Source: Salinimonas iocasae
GTDB taxonomy: Bacteria; Pseudomonadota; Gammaproteobacteria; Enterobacterales; Alteromonadaceae
Direction of reading: 5' to 3'
Assembly: GCF_006228385.1 (NCBI RefSeq)
Contig: NZ_CP039852.1
Coordinates: 2,372,001-2,436,000 of the forward strand
DNA length: 64,000 nucleotides
The position numbers were made by a program, and so were the translations under genes. Positions 39,951-51,989 of the stretch are shown here, piece after piece (positions within the stretch are counted from its first letter, which is position 1; each line of letters begins with the position of its first letter). The notes under the pieces are model-generated. The model was not told where the DNA came from and did no database searches. It was given only the letters and a program-made list of their open reading frames with translations.

Positions 39951-40009
39951 ACAGTTTACTGTCCCGCTATTAGAAGAACAGTCAGAAAGTACGCCAGTTT
40001 CAGGCACAA

Positions 40010-40035
40010 AAAAACCCGCCAGATGGCGGGTTTTT
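40010..40035 (-). terminator. Terminator of the EF-G gene
   Basis: AAAAACCCGCC and GGCGGGTTTTT form an 11-bp stem with loop AGAT. On the minus strand it lies 19 bases beyond the EF-G stop. The symmetry lets it also terminate plus-strand transcription from tgpA. Confidence 0.85.
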
Positions 40036-40053
40036 ATAATCACATCAGAAGAC

Positions 40054-42141
40054 TTATTTTGCTTCTTTACGTGCTTTTGCTTCTTCGATAACTTTGTCAG
40101 CAACATTTTGCGGACAAGAAGAGTAGTGGCTGAACTCCATAGAGAACTGACCACGACCAGATGTCATCGTACGCAGGTGACCGATGTAACCAAACATTTC
40201 TGAAAGAGGTACGTCTGCTTTAATACGTACGCCAGTTACACCCGCTTCCTGATCTTTGATCATGCCACGACGACGGTTCAGGTCACCGATAACATCACCA
40301 ACGTGATCTTCAGGCGTGAACACGTCAACTTTCATGATTGGCTCAAGAATCTGAGGACCTGCTTTAGGCATTGACTGACGATATGCACCTTTCGCTGCAA
40401 TTTCGAACGCAACTGCTGATGAGTCAACCGCGTGGAAGCCACCGTCATACAGTTCAATTTCAACATCCAGTACCGGGTAGCCCGCCAACGGACCTTCTTC
40501 CATCATACCCTTGAAGCCTTTTTCAATGGCAGGGAAGAATTCTTTTGGTACGTTACCACCAACAACAGTTGAGGTGAATGTGAAACCAGAGTTAGTTTCA
40601 CCCGGCTTGATGCGGTAATCAATCTTACCGAACTGACCAGAACCACCAGACTGCTTCTTGTGCGTGTAGCTGTCGTCGATTTCCTGAGTGATAGATTCAC
40701 GGTAAGCAACCTGTGGCTGACCAACTTCCAGCTCAACGCCGTAAGTACGCTTCAGGATATCTACTTTGATATCAAGGTGAAGCTCACCCATACCTTTCAG
40801 GATGGTTTCGCCTGAATCTTCGTCAGTTTCAACCTGGAACGACGGATCTTCAGAAACCAGTTTACCGATAGCGATACCCATTTTCTCAGTTGCGCCTTTA
40901 TCTTTAGGCTTAACTGCGATTGAGATTACCGGCTCAGGGAAGATCATCGGCTCAAGTGTACAAGGGTTGCTGGTAGCACACAGTGTGTGACCAGTTTGTA
41001 CATTCTTCATACCGACAACAGCCAGAATGTCACCTGCGTGTGCAGTTGTCAGTTCTGTACGGTCATTAGCGTGCATTTCAACCATACGGCCGATACGCTC
41101 AGTTTTACCAGTTGCACTGTTAAGGATGGTATCACCCTTGTTAAGTACACCAGAGTAAACACGGATGAAGGTCAGTGCACCGAAACGGTCGTCCATGATT
41201 TTGAACGCCAATGCACGGAACGGCTCGTCTTTAGAAACGATCGCGTGCTCGCCAGTAGGTTCACCGGTCGCTTCGTCAGTAAGAGGCTGAGGATCAACTT
41301 CAGTCGGGTTAGGCAGGTAATCAAGAACCGCGTCAAGTACCAGCTGAACACCTTTGTTTTTAAAGGCAGAACCACAGTAAGTCGGAAAGAATTCAAGGTC
41401 ACGGGTACCTTTACGGATACAACGCTTGATGTCTTCAACAGACGGCATGTCACCATCCATATACGCCATCATCAGGTCGTCATCCATTTCTACCGCTGTT
41501 TCAATCAGCTCTTCACGGTACTCAGCAACCTTGTCTTTCATGTCGTCAGGAACATCGCATACTTCGAAGTTTTCTGGCAGACCAGTTTCGTCCCAGATAT
41601 AGGCTTTTTCTTCAAGTACGTCGATGATGCCGTTGAAATCATCTTCGATACCGATTGGCAGTGTCATAACCACTGGCTTAGCACCAAGAACTTTCTTGAT
41701 TTGGCCAACTACACGGTAAAAATCTGCACCCATGCGGTCCAGCTTGTTTACGAAGATAACACGTGCAACACCTGATTCGTTTGCATAGCGCCAGTTGGTT
41801 TCTGATTGTGGCTCAACACCACCAGAACCACAGAATACACCGATACCGCCGTCAAGTACTTTCAGTGAACGGTAAACTTCTACAGTGAAGTCAACGTGTC
41901 CAGGAGTATCAATGATGTTCAGACGGTGATCTTTCCAGAAACAGGTCGTTGCCGCTGACTGGATAGTAATACCACGCTCAGCTTCCTGTTCCATGAAGTC
42001 AGTTGTTGACTCACCATCGTGTACTTCACCGGTTTTGTGGATTTTACCGGTAAGTTTCAAAATACGTTCAGTTGTGGTTGTTTTCCCCGCGTCTACGTGG
42101 GCGAAAATACCAATATTTCTGTAATGAGATAAGTCTGCCAT
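40054..42141 (-). CDS. fusA: Elongation factor G (second, EF-G2-type paralogue)
   Basis: A 695-residue translational GTPase. The P-loop is [15 protein letters not shown], switch [14 protein letters not shown] and the guanine-specificity motif NKLD. Domains II-V follow to the C-terminal [20 protein letters not shown]. It promotes ribosomal translocation or recycling. It stands alone rather than in a str operon (rpsL-rpsG-fusA-tuf). The sequence ([20 protein letters not shown], ...ATTCFWKD) resembles the second EF-G of Vibrio and Shewanella, so a paralogue is likely. Confidence 0.93.
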   Translation of the reverse strand: MADLSHYRNIGIFAHVDAGKTTTTERILKLTGKIHKTGEVHDGESTTDFMEQEAERGITIQSAATTCFWKDHRLNIIDTPGHVDFTVEVYRSLKVLDGGIGVFCGSGGVEPQSETNWRYANESGVARVIFVNKLDRMGADFYRVVGQIKKVLGAKPVVMTLPIGIEDDFNGIIDVLEEKAYIWDETGLPENFEVCDVPDDMKDKVAEYREELIETAVEMDDDLMMAYMDGDMPSVEDIKRCIRKGTRDLEFFPTYCGSAFKNKGVQLVLDAVLDYLPNPTEVDPQPLTDEATGEPTGEHAIVSKDEPFRALAFKIMDDRFGALTFIRVYSGVLNKGDTILNSATGKTERIGRMVEMHANDRTELTTAHAGDILAVVGMKNVQTGHTLCATSNPCTLEPMIFPEPVISIAVKPKDKGATEKMGIAIGKLVSEDPSFQVETDEDSGETILKGMGELHLDIKVDILKRTYGVELEVGQPQVAYRESITQEIDDSYTHKKQSGGSGQFGKIDYRIKPGETNSGFTFTSTVVGGNVPKEFFPAIEKGFKGMMEEGPLAGYPVLDVEIELYDGGFHAVDSSAVAFEIAAKGAYRQSMPKAGPQILEPIMKVDVFTPEDHVGDVIGDLNRRRGMIKDQEAGVTGVRIKADVPLSEMFGYIGHLRTMTSGRGQFSMEFSHYSSCPQNVADKVIEEAKARKEAK

Positions 42142-42306
42142 TAGTTCACTTTCGTTGGTTCAGAGTAAAAAAACGGCGGGATTATAAAGGATTTCAATAC
42201 CAGATTGACAGCCCTTTCCGCAAAAAGTATAAAACTTATCCAGCGGTTCCACGCCACCATTTAAATTAATTCTTATTATTCAATCATTTAGAATAGATTC
42301 AGGAAA

Positions 42307-43386
42307 TTACGTTTCTCGGACAATTGTCACCGTGATTTCATCGCGATCATGATAAAGGTGTCTCATCTGCAGAACAAACTTATCATCAAGTTTATCAAGC
42401 CTGTCCTTTAAGGAGGAAATTGCCTCGGTCACCGTCTCAAAACGTTTTTTCATCGGTAACTTCAAATTAAACACAGCATGGTCAGCCCATTGCTTAACTA
42501 ACCAGTCACCCATTAGCTTCGCTACCCGATCAGGTTGCTCTATCATATCACAAACCAGCAGATCTACACGGCCCATCTGTGGCCGATAACTGAAGCCGTC
42601 TGCCGCAAAATGCTCAACCTGACCGGTGGCCATTAGCGCATCGTCTACCAAGCCATTGTCAATGGCCTCTACATGCATACCTCGCTTTACCAGCTGAAAG
42701 GTCCAGCCACCGGGACATGCCCCTAAATCTACCGCTCTGCCACCGGCGCGAAATATTTGCTCCTGTTCCTCGTCGGTCAGCATAGTAAGAATAGCTTCTT
42801 CAAGCTTAAGTGTAGAACGACTGGGTGCGCCCGTTGGGAATTTCAGCCGGAAAATACCATTAGCATGGGCACTTCGCGCCTCAGGATAGGAATAACCTAC
42901 CTTACATTCATCAAAACCGGTGAAAAATACATGAATCCCACGGCAATCAGGCTTTTCTTTATAAGTAAGGCAATACTGTTTTCTTAATGCCTGGCGCAGC
43001 ACCACTGAAAATTTGCGACAAAGCTTCGCCAGTTCTTTTCCATCATCCGTATCGGCGTGATCGACGAACAACATGCCGTTTTTCATATCGGGATTATCGT
43101 GTTCCTGCACGGCACTAAGTACTGGTCCCAACCGATCACTTTTATCCAGCGATTCCAGAGTATCTGTTACGACAAAAAGCTGTCTGGCAAAGATTATTTG
43201 TGCGACTGCAAGCTTCTGTCCCAGCAAATCAGCATCATCAGCCTGATGACAGATATACTCTACGTAGCCCTGTCCGGACGTGAATACCGGGTAGCCAAAA
43301 CAATTAAGCATGGTAGCCTTCTCAGTAAGCTCTTTACCTAAATCAGCTTCATAACCGGCGCGACAATACGCCAATACACTAGCCAT
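42307..43386 (-). CDS. rlmM: 23S rRNA 2'-O-ribose C2498 methyltransferase RlmM
   Basis: A 359-residue SAM-dependent methyltransferase for C2498 of 23S rRNA. The N-terminal THUMP-like part begins ASVLAYCRAGYEADLGKEL. The C-terminal Rossmann domain has VDLGACPGGWTFQLVKRGM and VDLLVCDMIEQP, the SAM-binding and catalytic-lobe motifs of RlmM. Length equals the usual size. It overlaps ygdD by eight bases; rlmM-ygdD-gcvA is conserved in E. coli. Confidence 0.95.
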   Translation of the reverse strand: MASVLAYCRAGYEADLGKELTEKATMLNCFGYPVFTSGQGYVEYICHQADDADLLGQKLAVAQIIFARQLFVVTDTLESLDKSDRLGPVLSAVQEHDNPDMKNGMLFVDHADTDDGKELAKLCRKFSVVLRQALRKQYCLTYKEKPDCRGIHVFFTGFDECKVGYSYPEARSAHANGIFRLKFPTGAPSRSTLKLEEAILTMLTDEEQEQIFRAGGRAVDLGACPGGWTFQLVKRGMHVEAIDNGLVDDALMATGQVEHFAADGFSYRPQMGRVDLLVCDMIEQPDRVAKLMGDWLVKQWADHAVFNLKLPMKKRFETVTEAISSLKDRLDKLDDKFVLQMRHLYHDRDEITVTIVRET

Positions 43387-43753
43387 CTGTATCTCCTTTA
43401 ACAGCAGCTGTCAGCACCAGCCCCCAACCAATCATGAGCGTAACACCCCCTATTGGCGTAACCGGTCCCAGCCAGCTTAGCTGTGCCAGGGTCAGCAAAT
43501 AAATACTGCCACTAAACAACACTATTCCCAGAATAAAACTCCAGGCCGCCAGTGTTGCCAGATTACGCTTTAACTGAGGCAGTGCAGCTACCAGTAGCAG
43601 CGCCAGACTGTGATACATCTGATAGCTGACTGCAGTTTTAAACGACGCGAGCGACGCTGGGCTAAGCGTGCCTTTGAGGCCGTGGGCGGCCAATGCGCCA
43701 AGTATTACTGCCGTCAAAGCACTTAGTGCGGCGATACTGATAATTATTTTCAT
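43379..43753 (-). CDS. ygdD: DUF423 membrane protein YgdD
   Basis: A 124-residue inner-membrane protein with four predicted helices. The DUF423 signature is seen in LGALAAHGLKGTL near the N-terminus, FKTAVSYQMYHSLALLL, and GSIYLLTLAQLSWLGPVTPI, GGVTLMIGW at the end. Function unknown. It overlaps the genes on both sides, linking rlmM with the upstream hydrolase and gcvA. Confidence 0.93.
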   Translation of the reverse strand: MKIIISIAALSALTAVILGALAAHGLKGTLSPASLASFKTAVSYQMYHSLALLLVAALPQLKRNLATLAAWSFILGIVLFSGSIYLLTLAQLSWLGPVTPIGGVTLMIGWGLVLTAAVKGDTDG

Positions 43754-44394
43754 AGTTGTTTGCCTTTACTGTGCGCAAGCATAAACATTGCAGCCGTACG
43801 CGCAGCTTCATAAAGATTGCTTTGTAGCGTGAATCCACTTTTCTTTCGGGGCTTGAGACTATGGTCACCGTCGCTAAGAAACGATGTTGTCACCGATGAG
43901 GCCAATGGATAGTTTCTGATTTCTTTCTGCGTGCCAAAGGTGTCACGCTCTCCCTGACAAATGCATACAGGTTTTTTAATATCTGTAAGATGGACGGTTC
44001 GTAGTTTATCTGGCTTTCCCGGTGGGTGAAACGGATAGCCGAAAACCACCGCCCCCAATGCATCGCTTTCCTCGAGAATATGCGTTGCTACCCGTCCACC
44101 CATCGACTTGCCACCGATAAACGTCGGTAAGGCTGCAGACTTACTGATGCTTTCTTCCACCAGCGCTTTAAAATGCGCTTCAAGCTTTGGCATCTTGTCC
44201 GGGGGGCGTCGTTTTCCAGTTTCCTGCATCGTCTGCATGTAGGGAAAGTTAAACCGCCAGACTTCTACACTCTGTTGTGCCAGATGCGAGGATATATCTT
44301 CCATGAATGGCGTTTGATAACCCGCACCTGCACCATGCGCTAAAATAAGCCGACATCTGGCACTGTCACTTTCGGTGATCTGATAATCAAACAT
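43750..44394 (-). CDS. Alpha/beta-hydrolase (COG3571-like)
   Basis: A 214-residue hydrolase of the KANL3/Tex30-like group. The oxyanion/His-Gly segment LILAHGAGAGYQTPFM, nucleophile elbow FIGGKSMGGRVA (GxSxG as GKSMG), YPFHPPGKPDKLR, the acid region CQGERDTFG and the final His in SDGDHSLKPRK make a complete triad. The substrate is not known. It overlaps gcvA by eight bases and ygdD by four. Confidence 0.87.
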   Translation of the reverse strand: MFDYQITESDSARCRLILAHGAGAGYQTPFMEDISSHLAQQSVEVWRFNFPYMQTMQETGKRRPPDKMPKLEAHFKALVEESISKSAALPTFIGGKSMGGRVATHILEESDALGAVVFGYPFHPPGKPDKLRTVHLTDIKKPVCICQGERDTFGTQKEIRNYPLASSVTTSFLSDGDHSLKPRKKSGFTLQSNLYEAARTAAMFMLAHSKGKQL

Positions 44395-45286
44395 TTTCCT
44401 GTTCCTCTTCGACCTGCGCCAGGATCCATTCTCTGAAGGCAGCGATTTTACCTAAATCGGCCTGGGATTCATCACACACTACATAGAAGGCGTCGCGTGA
44501 TTCCACACGTTCTGAAAAGGGCATAATTAAACGTCCTGCGTCGATTTCCGGGCGAGCCAGGATCGTATTTGCCAGTGCAATGCCCTGCCCCAGGGCTGCT
44601 GCCTGAAGGACCAGCATCGAGTGACTGAATACCGGCCCCTGGTTGACATTTACGCCAGCTACCCCGACCTGACGAAGCCATGTTTTCCACGCTTCGCGAC
44701 TCAGGTCATGCAACAGTACATGATGTTTTAAATCGGCCAGACTGGAAAGCGGCTTTGGCCCGCTAAACAAACTGGGCGCACACAGCGGCGTAAGAAACTC
44801 CTTATGCAGCTTGTCTGCCTGAACGCCCGACCAGCGCCCCTTGCCATAGTAAATAGCCACATCGACATCATCGTCCAGAAACCCCTCGTCAAAGTCGACA
44901 GCCTTGATGCGAACGTCAATATCGGGATGTTCCACACTAAACCGGCTGATTCGCGGTACCAGCCACTGCGATGCGAAACTAGGCGGCATTGCAACGGTGA
45001 TGGCCCCCTTGCTGCCTTTTGCCAACAGACGCTCGGTCGCTTCCTGAAGGCTTTTGAATATGTCTTTAAGCTCCAGAAAGTAGGCTTGCCCTTCCTCAGT
45101 AAGCAGCAGCGTACGATTACGTCGAATGAACAGCTTCATGGATAAGTATTCTTCGAGCGCTTTTATCTGATGACTTACTGCAGCCTGAGTGACAAACAAC
45201 TCATCAGCAGCTTTAGTAAAGCTCAAATGGCGGGCCGCAGCTTCAAAGGCTTTCAGGGCATTTAATGGCGGTAATCGACGTTGCAT
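44387..45286 (-). CDS. gcvA: LysR-type regulator GcvA
   Basis: A 299-residue LysR regulator of the GcvA group, which controls the glycine cleavage system in E. coli. The HTH is LSFTKAADELFVTQAAVSHQ in RRLPPLNALKAFEAAARH context, the typical GcvA start. The effector domain follows to HxxREWI. ATG 45286 has AGAGG seven bases upstream; the longer frame from 45310 lacks one. The gcvTHP genes are not in this window. The gcvA-ygdD-rlmM order supports the name. Confidence 0.88.
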   Translation of the reverse strand: MQRRLPPLNALKAFEAAARHLSFTKAADELFVTQAAVSHQIKALEEYLSMKLFIRRNRTLLLTEEGQAYFLELKDIFKSLQEATERLLAKGSKGAITVAMPPSFASQWLVPRISRFSVEHPDIDVRIKAVDFDEGFLDDDVDVAIYYGKGRWSGVQADKLHKEFLTPLCAPSLFSGPKPLSSLADLKHHVLLHDLSREAWKTWLRQVGVAGVNVNQGPVFSHSMLVLQAAALGQGIALANTILARPEIDAGRLIMPFSERVESRDAFYVVCDESQADLGKIAAFREWILAQVEEEQENV

Positions 45287-45501
45287 ATACAGCCTCTGGA
45301 CATATGACAAACAGATGACAAAAGCATTAGATTTTCTAATGAATAACCCATACTTTTACTCGTTTTAAAAATAAGCAATCAGTGTCTATTATTTACACGC
45401 AATCAGGAAGGAAGCTTTGTTAACAATAAGTTACACGCCTGATTTGTTAAAGCTGTTAACAATAGCAGCACAATTTTTCTATAAATTCTATTAGGTGTGA
45501 A

Positions 45502-45783
45502 ATGAAAAAACTACTTTTATCTACTGTTTCTGTTATGGCGTTCGTCAGTGCAGCTACCGCACAGGCAGAAACAACACAAACAGACTCTGAATCAAAAAAA
45601 AACGCGTTTGTCATCGAGCTCGATAAAGACAGCCTGAATCCACAGCTTGATATGAAAACAATTGTTGCAGAACAAGTGAAAACAACACTGGAACAGGGTA
45701 AAGCCAAATACTTGTCATCTGCATTATTTGCTTATCAACCGAACCGAAAAACAGCAGCCTCGAAGGCGAATACCGGCGAATAA
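45502..45783 (+). CDS. Hypothetical secreted small protein
   Basis: A 93-residue protein with a signal peptide (KKLLLSTVSVMAFVSAATAQ, likely cleaved after AQA) and a short polar mature part containing NAFVIELDKDSLNPQLDMKT. I do not recognise it. The start has AGGTG upstream. It is divergent from gcvA and converges on kdsA across a palindromic hairpin. Confidence 0.7.
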   Translation: MKKLLLSTVSVMAFVSAATAQAETTQTDSESKKNAFVIELDKDSLNPQLDMKTIVAEQVKTTLEQGKAKYLSSALFAYQPNRKTAASKANTGE

Positions 45784-45806
45784 GCCGCAACATTACACCT
45801 GATACG

Positions 45807-45832
45807 ATACAGGCAAGCTAGCTTGCCTGTAT
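45807..45832. terminator. Perfect palindrome between convergent genes (terminator candidate)
   Basis: A 26-base perfect palindrome with 13-base arms (ATACAGGCAAGCT and its complement) lies between the 45783 stop and kdsA. No clear T-run follows on either strand, so it could serve as a bidirectional stop or a protein-binding site. Confidence 0.45.
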
Positions 45833-45850
45833 TGCAGTCTGACCTGCCTG

Positions 45851-47091
<1,241 letters not shown>

Positions 47092-47184
47092 AATTTTTCC
47101 TTATTTTTGCTGACATGATTAAAGAATTATCGATTACTATTACAGGCATTCGCGACAAGCGCAATTTATTGTATCGGGCTACTC

Positions 47185-48021
47185 TTAGCGTTCGCCGCGC
47201 TGGCCCAGCGTCACCCGGGGCTGACCCGCGAGATCGTTAATTGTCGTTACCTGCGTGAAGCCTTGCTGATTTAAAAGCGCCTGAACAGGCTTAGCCTGAT
47301 TGAAACCATGCTCCAGTAAAAGCCAGCCATTTTCAGTGAGGTAGTGTGGAGCCTTGCTGATAATATACCGAATATCGTCCAGTCCATCGGTACCGGCGGT
47401 AAGTGCAGAAGATGGCTCGAACCGCACATCGCCCTCATTAAGGTAGTGGCTATCCTGCTCAACATAAGGCGGGTTAGAGACAATCATCGAAAATGTTTGC
47501 CCCGCCAGTGATTCAAACCAGTTACTTTGTAAAAAGACGGCATTGGATATGTGGTTTCGTCCGGCATTCTCCCGGGCGAGCGAGACGGCATCAGCAATTC
47601 TGTCTACACCGATGACATTAACGTTGGGACGCTCACAGGCAATGGCAAGTGCAATCGCGCCGGTCCCTGTACCCAGGTCGCAAACGCTGGCCTCACCATC
47701 AGGCAAACGAGCGAGCGCCTGCTCAACCAGCAGCTCGGTCTCAGGGCGTGGAATCAACGTAGTAGGACTGACTTTAAGAGAAAGCGACCAGAATTCTCTG
47801 GCGCCAATCAAATAGGCAACAGGTTGCCCTTCAGCGCGCTGTTTTATCAGTGCCTGAAAACGCACTGTCTCATCGTCGCTCAATACTCGTTCAGGCCATG
47901 TGAACAGGTATGACTGGGGTTTTTCCAGTGTCGTGCACAGCAAAATGCGCGCATCTATAGCTGCACTGTCGCTGTAAGATAACTCTGTACTGGCCCATTT
48001 CAGGGCCTCAGCAATTTGCAT
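47185..48021 (-). CDS. prmC: Release-factor glutamine methyltransferase PrmC
   Basis: A 278-residue SAM-dependent enzyme that methylates the Gln of the GGQ motif in RF1 and RF2. VCDLGTGTGAIALAIA is the SAM motif and IVSNPPYVE the NPPY catalytic motif. The N-terminal helical substrate domain is present. Its ATG coincides with the prfA stop at 48021, coupling enzyme and substrate expression. Confidence 0.96.
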   Translation of the reverse strand: MQIAEALKWASTELSYSDSAAIDARILLCTTLEKPQSYLFTWPERVLSDDETVRFQALIKQRAEGQPVAYLIGAREFWSLSLKVSPTTLIPRPETELLVEQALARLPDGEASVCDLGTGTGAIALAIACERPNVNVIGVDRIADAVSLARENAGRNHISNAVFLQSNWFESLAGQTFSMIVSNPPYVEQDSHYLNEGDVRFEPSSALTAGTDGLDDIRYIISKAPHYLTENGWLLLEHGFNQAKPVQALLNQQGFTQVTTINDLAGQPRVTLGQRGER

Positions 48022-49106
48022 TACTCGTCAGCAAGTGATGCCAGAAGATCGGCGTGATGTTCCTGGCGGATAGGCTCAAGCAGTGCATTCAGGTCCCCCT
48101 GAACCACCTCATCCAGTCTGTACAGCGTAAGGTTGATTCGGTGGTCTGTAACACGCCCCTGTGGGAAATTGTAAGTACGAATGCGCTCTGAGCGATCACC
48201 ACTGCCCACCAGGTTACGACGAGTCGATGCTTCCTCGGCAGCCCGCTTTTCTTCTTCAATCTGATTCAGACGTGCCTGCAACACTGACATAGCCTTGGCC
48301 CGGTTTTTATGCTGAGAACGTTCATCCTGACACTCCACCACCAGACCGCTGGGTATATGGGTAATTCGAATCGCAGAATCCGTTTTGTTTACGTGCTGAC
48401 CACCCGCACCGGAAGCACGAAACGTATCCACCTTCAGATCAGCCGGGTTGATATCAATAGCCTCTGATTCAGGCACCTCAGGTAGCACCGCGACGGTACA
48501 GGCAGAGGTATGAATACGCCCCTGACTTTCTGTCTCAGGGACACGCTGCACACGATGACCGCCTGATTCAAACTTAAGGATACCGTATGCACCGTCGCCG
48601 GCAACATTAGCAATAACCTCTTTAAAACCACCGTGCTCGCCTTCACTGGCACTGACCAGCTCGACACGCCAGCTCTGGCTTTCGGCAAAACGGCTATACA
48701 TGCGAAACAAGTCGCCGGCAAAAATAGCCGCTTCATCGCCCCCGGCCCCGGCCCGAATTTCAAGAAAGCAGCTGTGATCGTCGTTAGGGTCTTTAGGTAA
48801 CAGCAATATCTGCAATTCGTCTTCCAGGGTGGCCAGCTCTGCTTTTGCTGTTTTAATTTCTTCCTGCGCCATTTCACGCATTTCAGCATCATCTTCTTCA
48901 AGCATTTCATTCGCTGAAGCCAGATTCTCTTCTGCCTGGCGGTAAGCATTGAAACCTTTCACCACGTCTTCCAACTGGCTATATTCCTTGGAGAGCGCGC
49001 GAAACTTATCCTGATTACCGATGATGTCGGGATCGCCCAGCAAGGCCTGCACTTCATCAAAGCGCTCGACCAGATTTTCAAGCTTACTGACAACCGACTC
49101 TTTCAT
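48021..49106 (-). CDS. prfA: Peptide chain release factor 1
   Basis: A 361-residue class I release factor recognising UAA and UAG. The catalytic GGQ is in [20 protein letters not shown] and the codon-recognition tripeptide region is near [20 protein letters not shown] (anticodon-like loop). Length equals E. coli RF1. It follows hemA by 14 bases and overlaps prmC. Confidence 0.97.
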   Translation of the reverse strand: MKESVVSKLENLVERFDEVQALLGDPDIIGNQDKFRALSKEYSQLEDVVKGFNAYRQAEENLASANEMLEEDDAEMREMAQEEIKTAKAELATLEDELQILLLPKDPNDDHSCFLEIRAGAGGDEAAIFAGDLFRMYSRFAESQSWRVELVSASEGEHGGFKEVIANVAGDGAYGILKFESGGHRVQRVPETESQGRIHTSACTVAVLPEVPESEAIDINPADLKVDTFRASGAGGQHVNKTDSAIRITHIPSGLVVECQDERSQHKNRAKAMSVLQARLNQIEEEKRAAEEASTRRNLVGSGDRSERIRTYNFPQGRVTDHRINLTLYRLDEVVQGDLNALLEPIRQEHHADLLASLADE

Positions 49107-49120
49107 AATTTTTATTTACC

Positions 49121-50395
49121 TTATTCCTGTCGCTGATTTGACTGACTATCCAGTTCCAGTGAATCGCTCAGCCACTGTTTCAACGATGAGTCACTGGTGG
49201 CGGCCGCCTCGCGCAATATGCGGGTCGGTCCGTGCATCAGTGAATTTGTTAACTTATACGCCAGCTCTTTGACAACATCCTGCGATGCTTTGCCTTCCTC
49301 CAGTTGAAGCAAGGCCTTGGCAACCAGCTCATCGCGCTGACTGGTACCGCGCTCTCTGAACTGTTTCACTAAATCAATAGACTGCTGACTTTGTTGCCAT
49401 GACAGGTAAGTTTCAACCTGTCCGGTAATGATTTGTTCCGCTTCCTGAGCAGCCTCTTCACGTGAGGCCAGATTTTGTTCAACAATGTGCTGAAGATCAT
49501 CAACCGTATACAGGTAAGCATCGCCGAGTTCGTTGACCTGGGATTCGATATCTCTGGGCACTGCTAAATCAACCAGAAACATAGGCATGTTTCGCCGCTG
49601 CTTCAACGCACCCTCTACCATGCCTTTACCAATAAGCGGAAGCTGACTGGCAGTAGAACTGATGACAATATCAAAATTATGCAACTGTTCGGGGACCTGC
49701 GCCAGTGTCAGGACGTTAGCGTCCAGCTTTTCTGCCAGAGTTTGTGCTCGTGCCACAGTTCTGTTCGCCACATGTAACTGCTTCACGCCCTGCTCTTTGA
49801 GGTGCTGCGCTACCAGCTCAATGGTCTCGCCCGCCCCTACCAGTAAAACGGACCGTTTAGGCAATGCTGAAAAAATATGTTTCGCCAGTTGCACTGCAGC
49901 AAAGGCAACGGAAACCGCATTAGCCCCAATATCGGTATCGGTGCGCACTTTTTTGGCCACTGAGAAGGTATGCTGAAAAAGGCGCTCGAACTCTGCACTG
50001 ACGGTACCGCTGTGACGGGCATCGTTGAAGGCTTGTTTCACTTGCCCCAGTATCTGCGGTTCACCCAGTATAAGTGAGTCCAGGCCTGCTGCCACCCGCA
50101 TAATATGACGAATAGCTTCATCCTGAGAAAACTGGTAGCTGTGCTCACCGATGAGTTGTTCATCTACATGGTGGAATTGTGCCAGCCACTTAAGTATTGA
50201 TTCACAGCTGTCGAACGCACCATTGACATAGACTTCTGTACGGTTGCAGGTCGAAACAATCACCGACTCGCTCACCCCTTCCTGCTTTTTCAGTGATGAC
50301 AGTGCCGAAACCAGAGAGTCTGGTGTAAAGGCAACTTTCTCACGCAAAGCAACCGGTGCGGTTTTGTGATTGATTCCGAGGGCAAGTAAGGTCAT
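49121..50395 (-). CDS. hemA: Glutamyl-tRNA reductase
   Basis: A 424-residue enzyme reducing glutamyl-tRNA to glutamate-1-semialdehyde, the first step of haem synthesis. The N-terminus LLALGINHKTAPVALREKV and active Cys in ESVIVSTCNRTEVYV are diagnostic. The NADPH fold has VLLVGAGETIELVAQHL, and VDLAVPRDIE follows. It is the first gene of the hemA-prfA-prmC-sirB2-kdsA run and is divergent from lolB, as in E. coli. Confidence 0.97.
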   Translation of the reverse strand: MTLLALGINHKTAPVALREKVAFTPDSLVSALSSLKKQEGVSESVIVSTCNRTEVYVNGAFDSCESILKWLAQFHHVDEQLIGEHSYQFSQDEAIRHIMRVAAGLDSLILGEPQILGQVKQAFNDARHSGTVSAEFERLFQHTFSVAKKVRTDTDIGANAVSVAFAAVQLAKHIFSALPKRSVLLVGAGETIELVAQHLKEQGVKQLHVANRTVARAQTLAEKLDANVLTLAQVPEQLHNFDIVISSTASQLPLIGKGMVEGALKQRRNMPMFLVDLAVPRDIESQVNELGDAYLYTVDDLQHIVEQNLASREEAAQEAEQIITGQVETYLSWQQSQQSIDLVKQFRERGTSQRDELVAKALLQLEEGKASQDVVKELAYKLTNSLMHGPTRILREAAATSDSSLKQWLSDSLELDSQSNQRQE

Positions 50396-50510
50396 TTATA
50401 TTCATCTGGCGACTTCGGAGCGGCATTGTACGAAAAAGGCAAAATTATTGAAAGTGTTGCTGTAATTGTGTTCCTATATAAAGGTTAATCAGCCCAATCG
50501 ATTTTTTCTT

Positions 50511-51116
50511 ATGTCCTTACGCTTTTTTTCTTTTCTGCTCTGCCTTTTTATTATCGGAGGTTGCACTACCTTACCTGACGGACCGGAAGAATCTGTTAAT
50601 TTACCCGCGCAACTTGCTGCCTTGAAAGATGTAAGGCAATGGAAAGCGTCCGGCAAAATGGCGATCAGGCAAAATAATGAAGCGGTAAGTGCCACATTAA
50701 ACTGGCACTACGACGACCCCAATTTTGAATTCAGACTCACGAACTTACTGGGCATCACTCTGGTAGATTTGCGTTACAACGCTGGCGCTGCGGTACTAAA
50801 AGCTGATGATAAAGTCTTTGAAGGCGACGACCCGCAACAGGTTATCGCGCAGGTCACGGGCTGGCAGCTTCCGGTTCAACGTTTGCTTGACTGGATGAAA
50901 GGACTGCCCGGCCCGACTGACCAATATCAATTAAACGAAAAGCAATTGCTGCAGTCACTTGCTCCCGGCCCCTGCAGCGGATGTGGTGAGTGGACTGTCA
51001 GTTATTCAAATTACGGGCAGGTAAACAATGTCTGGCTGCCTCATGCGCTTACGCTGACGAATACGCAACAATCCAATACATTTATAAAAATCAGAATCGA
51101 TAGATGGACACTGTAG
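50511..51116 (+). CDS. lolB: Outer-membrane lipoprotein receptor LolB
   Basis: A 201-residue lipoprotein that receives lipoproteins from LolA at the outer membrane. The signal peptide ([17 protein letters not shown]) ends in a lipobox IIGGC with the lipidated Cys at residue 18. The mature part has [20 protein letters not shown] and [16 protein letters not shown], typical of LolB. ATG 50511 is chosen because it leads directly into the signal peptide. The hemA/lolB/ispE arrangement confirms it. Confidence 0.93.
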   Translation: MSLRFFSFLLCLFIIGGCTTLPDGPEESVNLPAQLAALKDVRQWKASGKMAIRQNNEAVSATLNWHYDDPNFEFRLTNLLGITLVDLRYNAGAAVLKADDKVFEGDDPQQVIAQVTGWQLPVQRLLDWMKGLPGPTDQYQLNEKQLLQSLAPGPCSGCGEWTVSYSNYGQVNNVWLPHALTLTNTQQSNTFIKIRIDRWTL

Positions 51117-51118
51117 TC

Positions 51119-51982
51119 ATGCCGCAGTCATGGTGGCCCAGCCCGGCTAAACTCAACCTTTTTTTACATATAACCGGTCGCAATGCTACGGGCTATCACG
51201 AGCTGCAAACATTGTTTCAAATGCTTGATACCGGCGATCGTCTGGCCTTCGACATTAACGATAACGGTATTATCGCCATGTCTGAGTCGCTGCCAGGCGT
51301 GCCTGATGAAGACAACCTGGTAGTCAAAGCGGCCCGCCTGCTGGCCAGACATACGGGCTCAGAGCAGGGAGCCACAATCTATATTGATAAGCAATTGCCC
51401 ATGGGCGGCGGTATAGGCGGTGGCTCTTCCAATGCGGCAACAACGCTGGTAGCACTGAATCATTTGTGGAATTGTCAGTTAAGTGAAGATGAACTTGCGC
51501 ATATCGGACTGCAACTAGGTGCTGATGTGCCCGTGTTTATTCACGGTAAAACAGTGTTTGCTGAAGGCATAGGGGAAAAGTTTTCACCCGTTAGCGTGCC
51601 TGCAACCTGGTATCTGATTGTAAACCCGGGTGTCCACGTAAGTACCCCGGCAATATTCGGCGAGCCCGATTTGCCACGCCAGACGCCACGTATTCAGTGG
51701 TCAGACTATCGTTATGAGTCTACGCGTAATGATTGTCAGGAAATTGTGTGTAAACGCCATCCCGAAGTTGCAAAATTATTACAGTGGTTGGTACACTACG
51801 CCCCGTCGCGGATGACGGGCACAGGGGCGTGCGTATTCGCCACTTTTAGTGACCAGCAGGAAGCCCGGGATGTACTGGCAAAATTGCCCGCTGACTGGAC
51901 TGGCTTTGTGGCTAAAGGTGTTGCTGAGTCGCCTTTGCAATTAAAACGACAAGAAGTGAATACCGCTCCGGACAACATGTAA
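51119..51982 (+). CDS. ispE: 4-diphosphocytidyl-2-C-methyl-D-erythritol kinase
   Basis: A 287-residue GHMP kinase of the MEP isoprenoid pathway. [20 protein letters not shown] is the N-terminal signature, [17 protein letters not shown] the ATP-binding glycine loop, and [14 protein letters not shown] the C-terminal GHMP motif. I chose ATG 51119, two bases after the lolB stop; an ATG at 51104 would overlap lolB. Confidence 0.96.
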   Translation: MPQSWWPSPAKLNLFLHITGRNATGYHELQTLFQMLDTGDRLAFDINDNGIIAMSESLPGVPDEDNLVVKAARLLARHTGSEQGATIYIDKQLPMGGGIGGGSSNAATTLVALNHLWNCQLSEDELAHIGLQLGADVPVFIHGKTVFAEGIGEKFSPVSVPATWYLIVNPGVHVSTPAIFGEPDLPRQTPRIQWSDYRYESTRNDCQEIVCKRHPEVAKLLQWLVHYAPSRMTGTGACVFATFSDQQEARDVLAKLPADWTGFVAKGVAESPLQLKRQEVNTAPDNM

Positions 51983-51989
51983 TTACAAT

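Noticed and set aside
39951..40154. N-terminal extension of the small membrane ORF into the EF-G gene
   Set aside because: It is the EF-G 3' coding region and the terminator read in another frame; only the part from 39950 could be independent.
40987..41775. 262-codon plus-strand open frame
   Set aside because: It lies wholly antisense to the EF-G gene, has no family similarity, and is Cys/His/Phe/Val-rich as expected from the complement of a strongly codon-biased gene.
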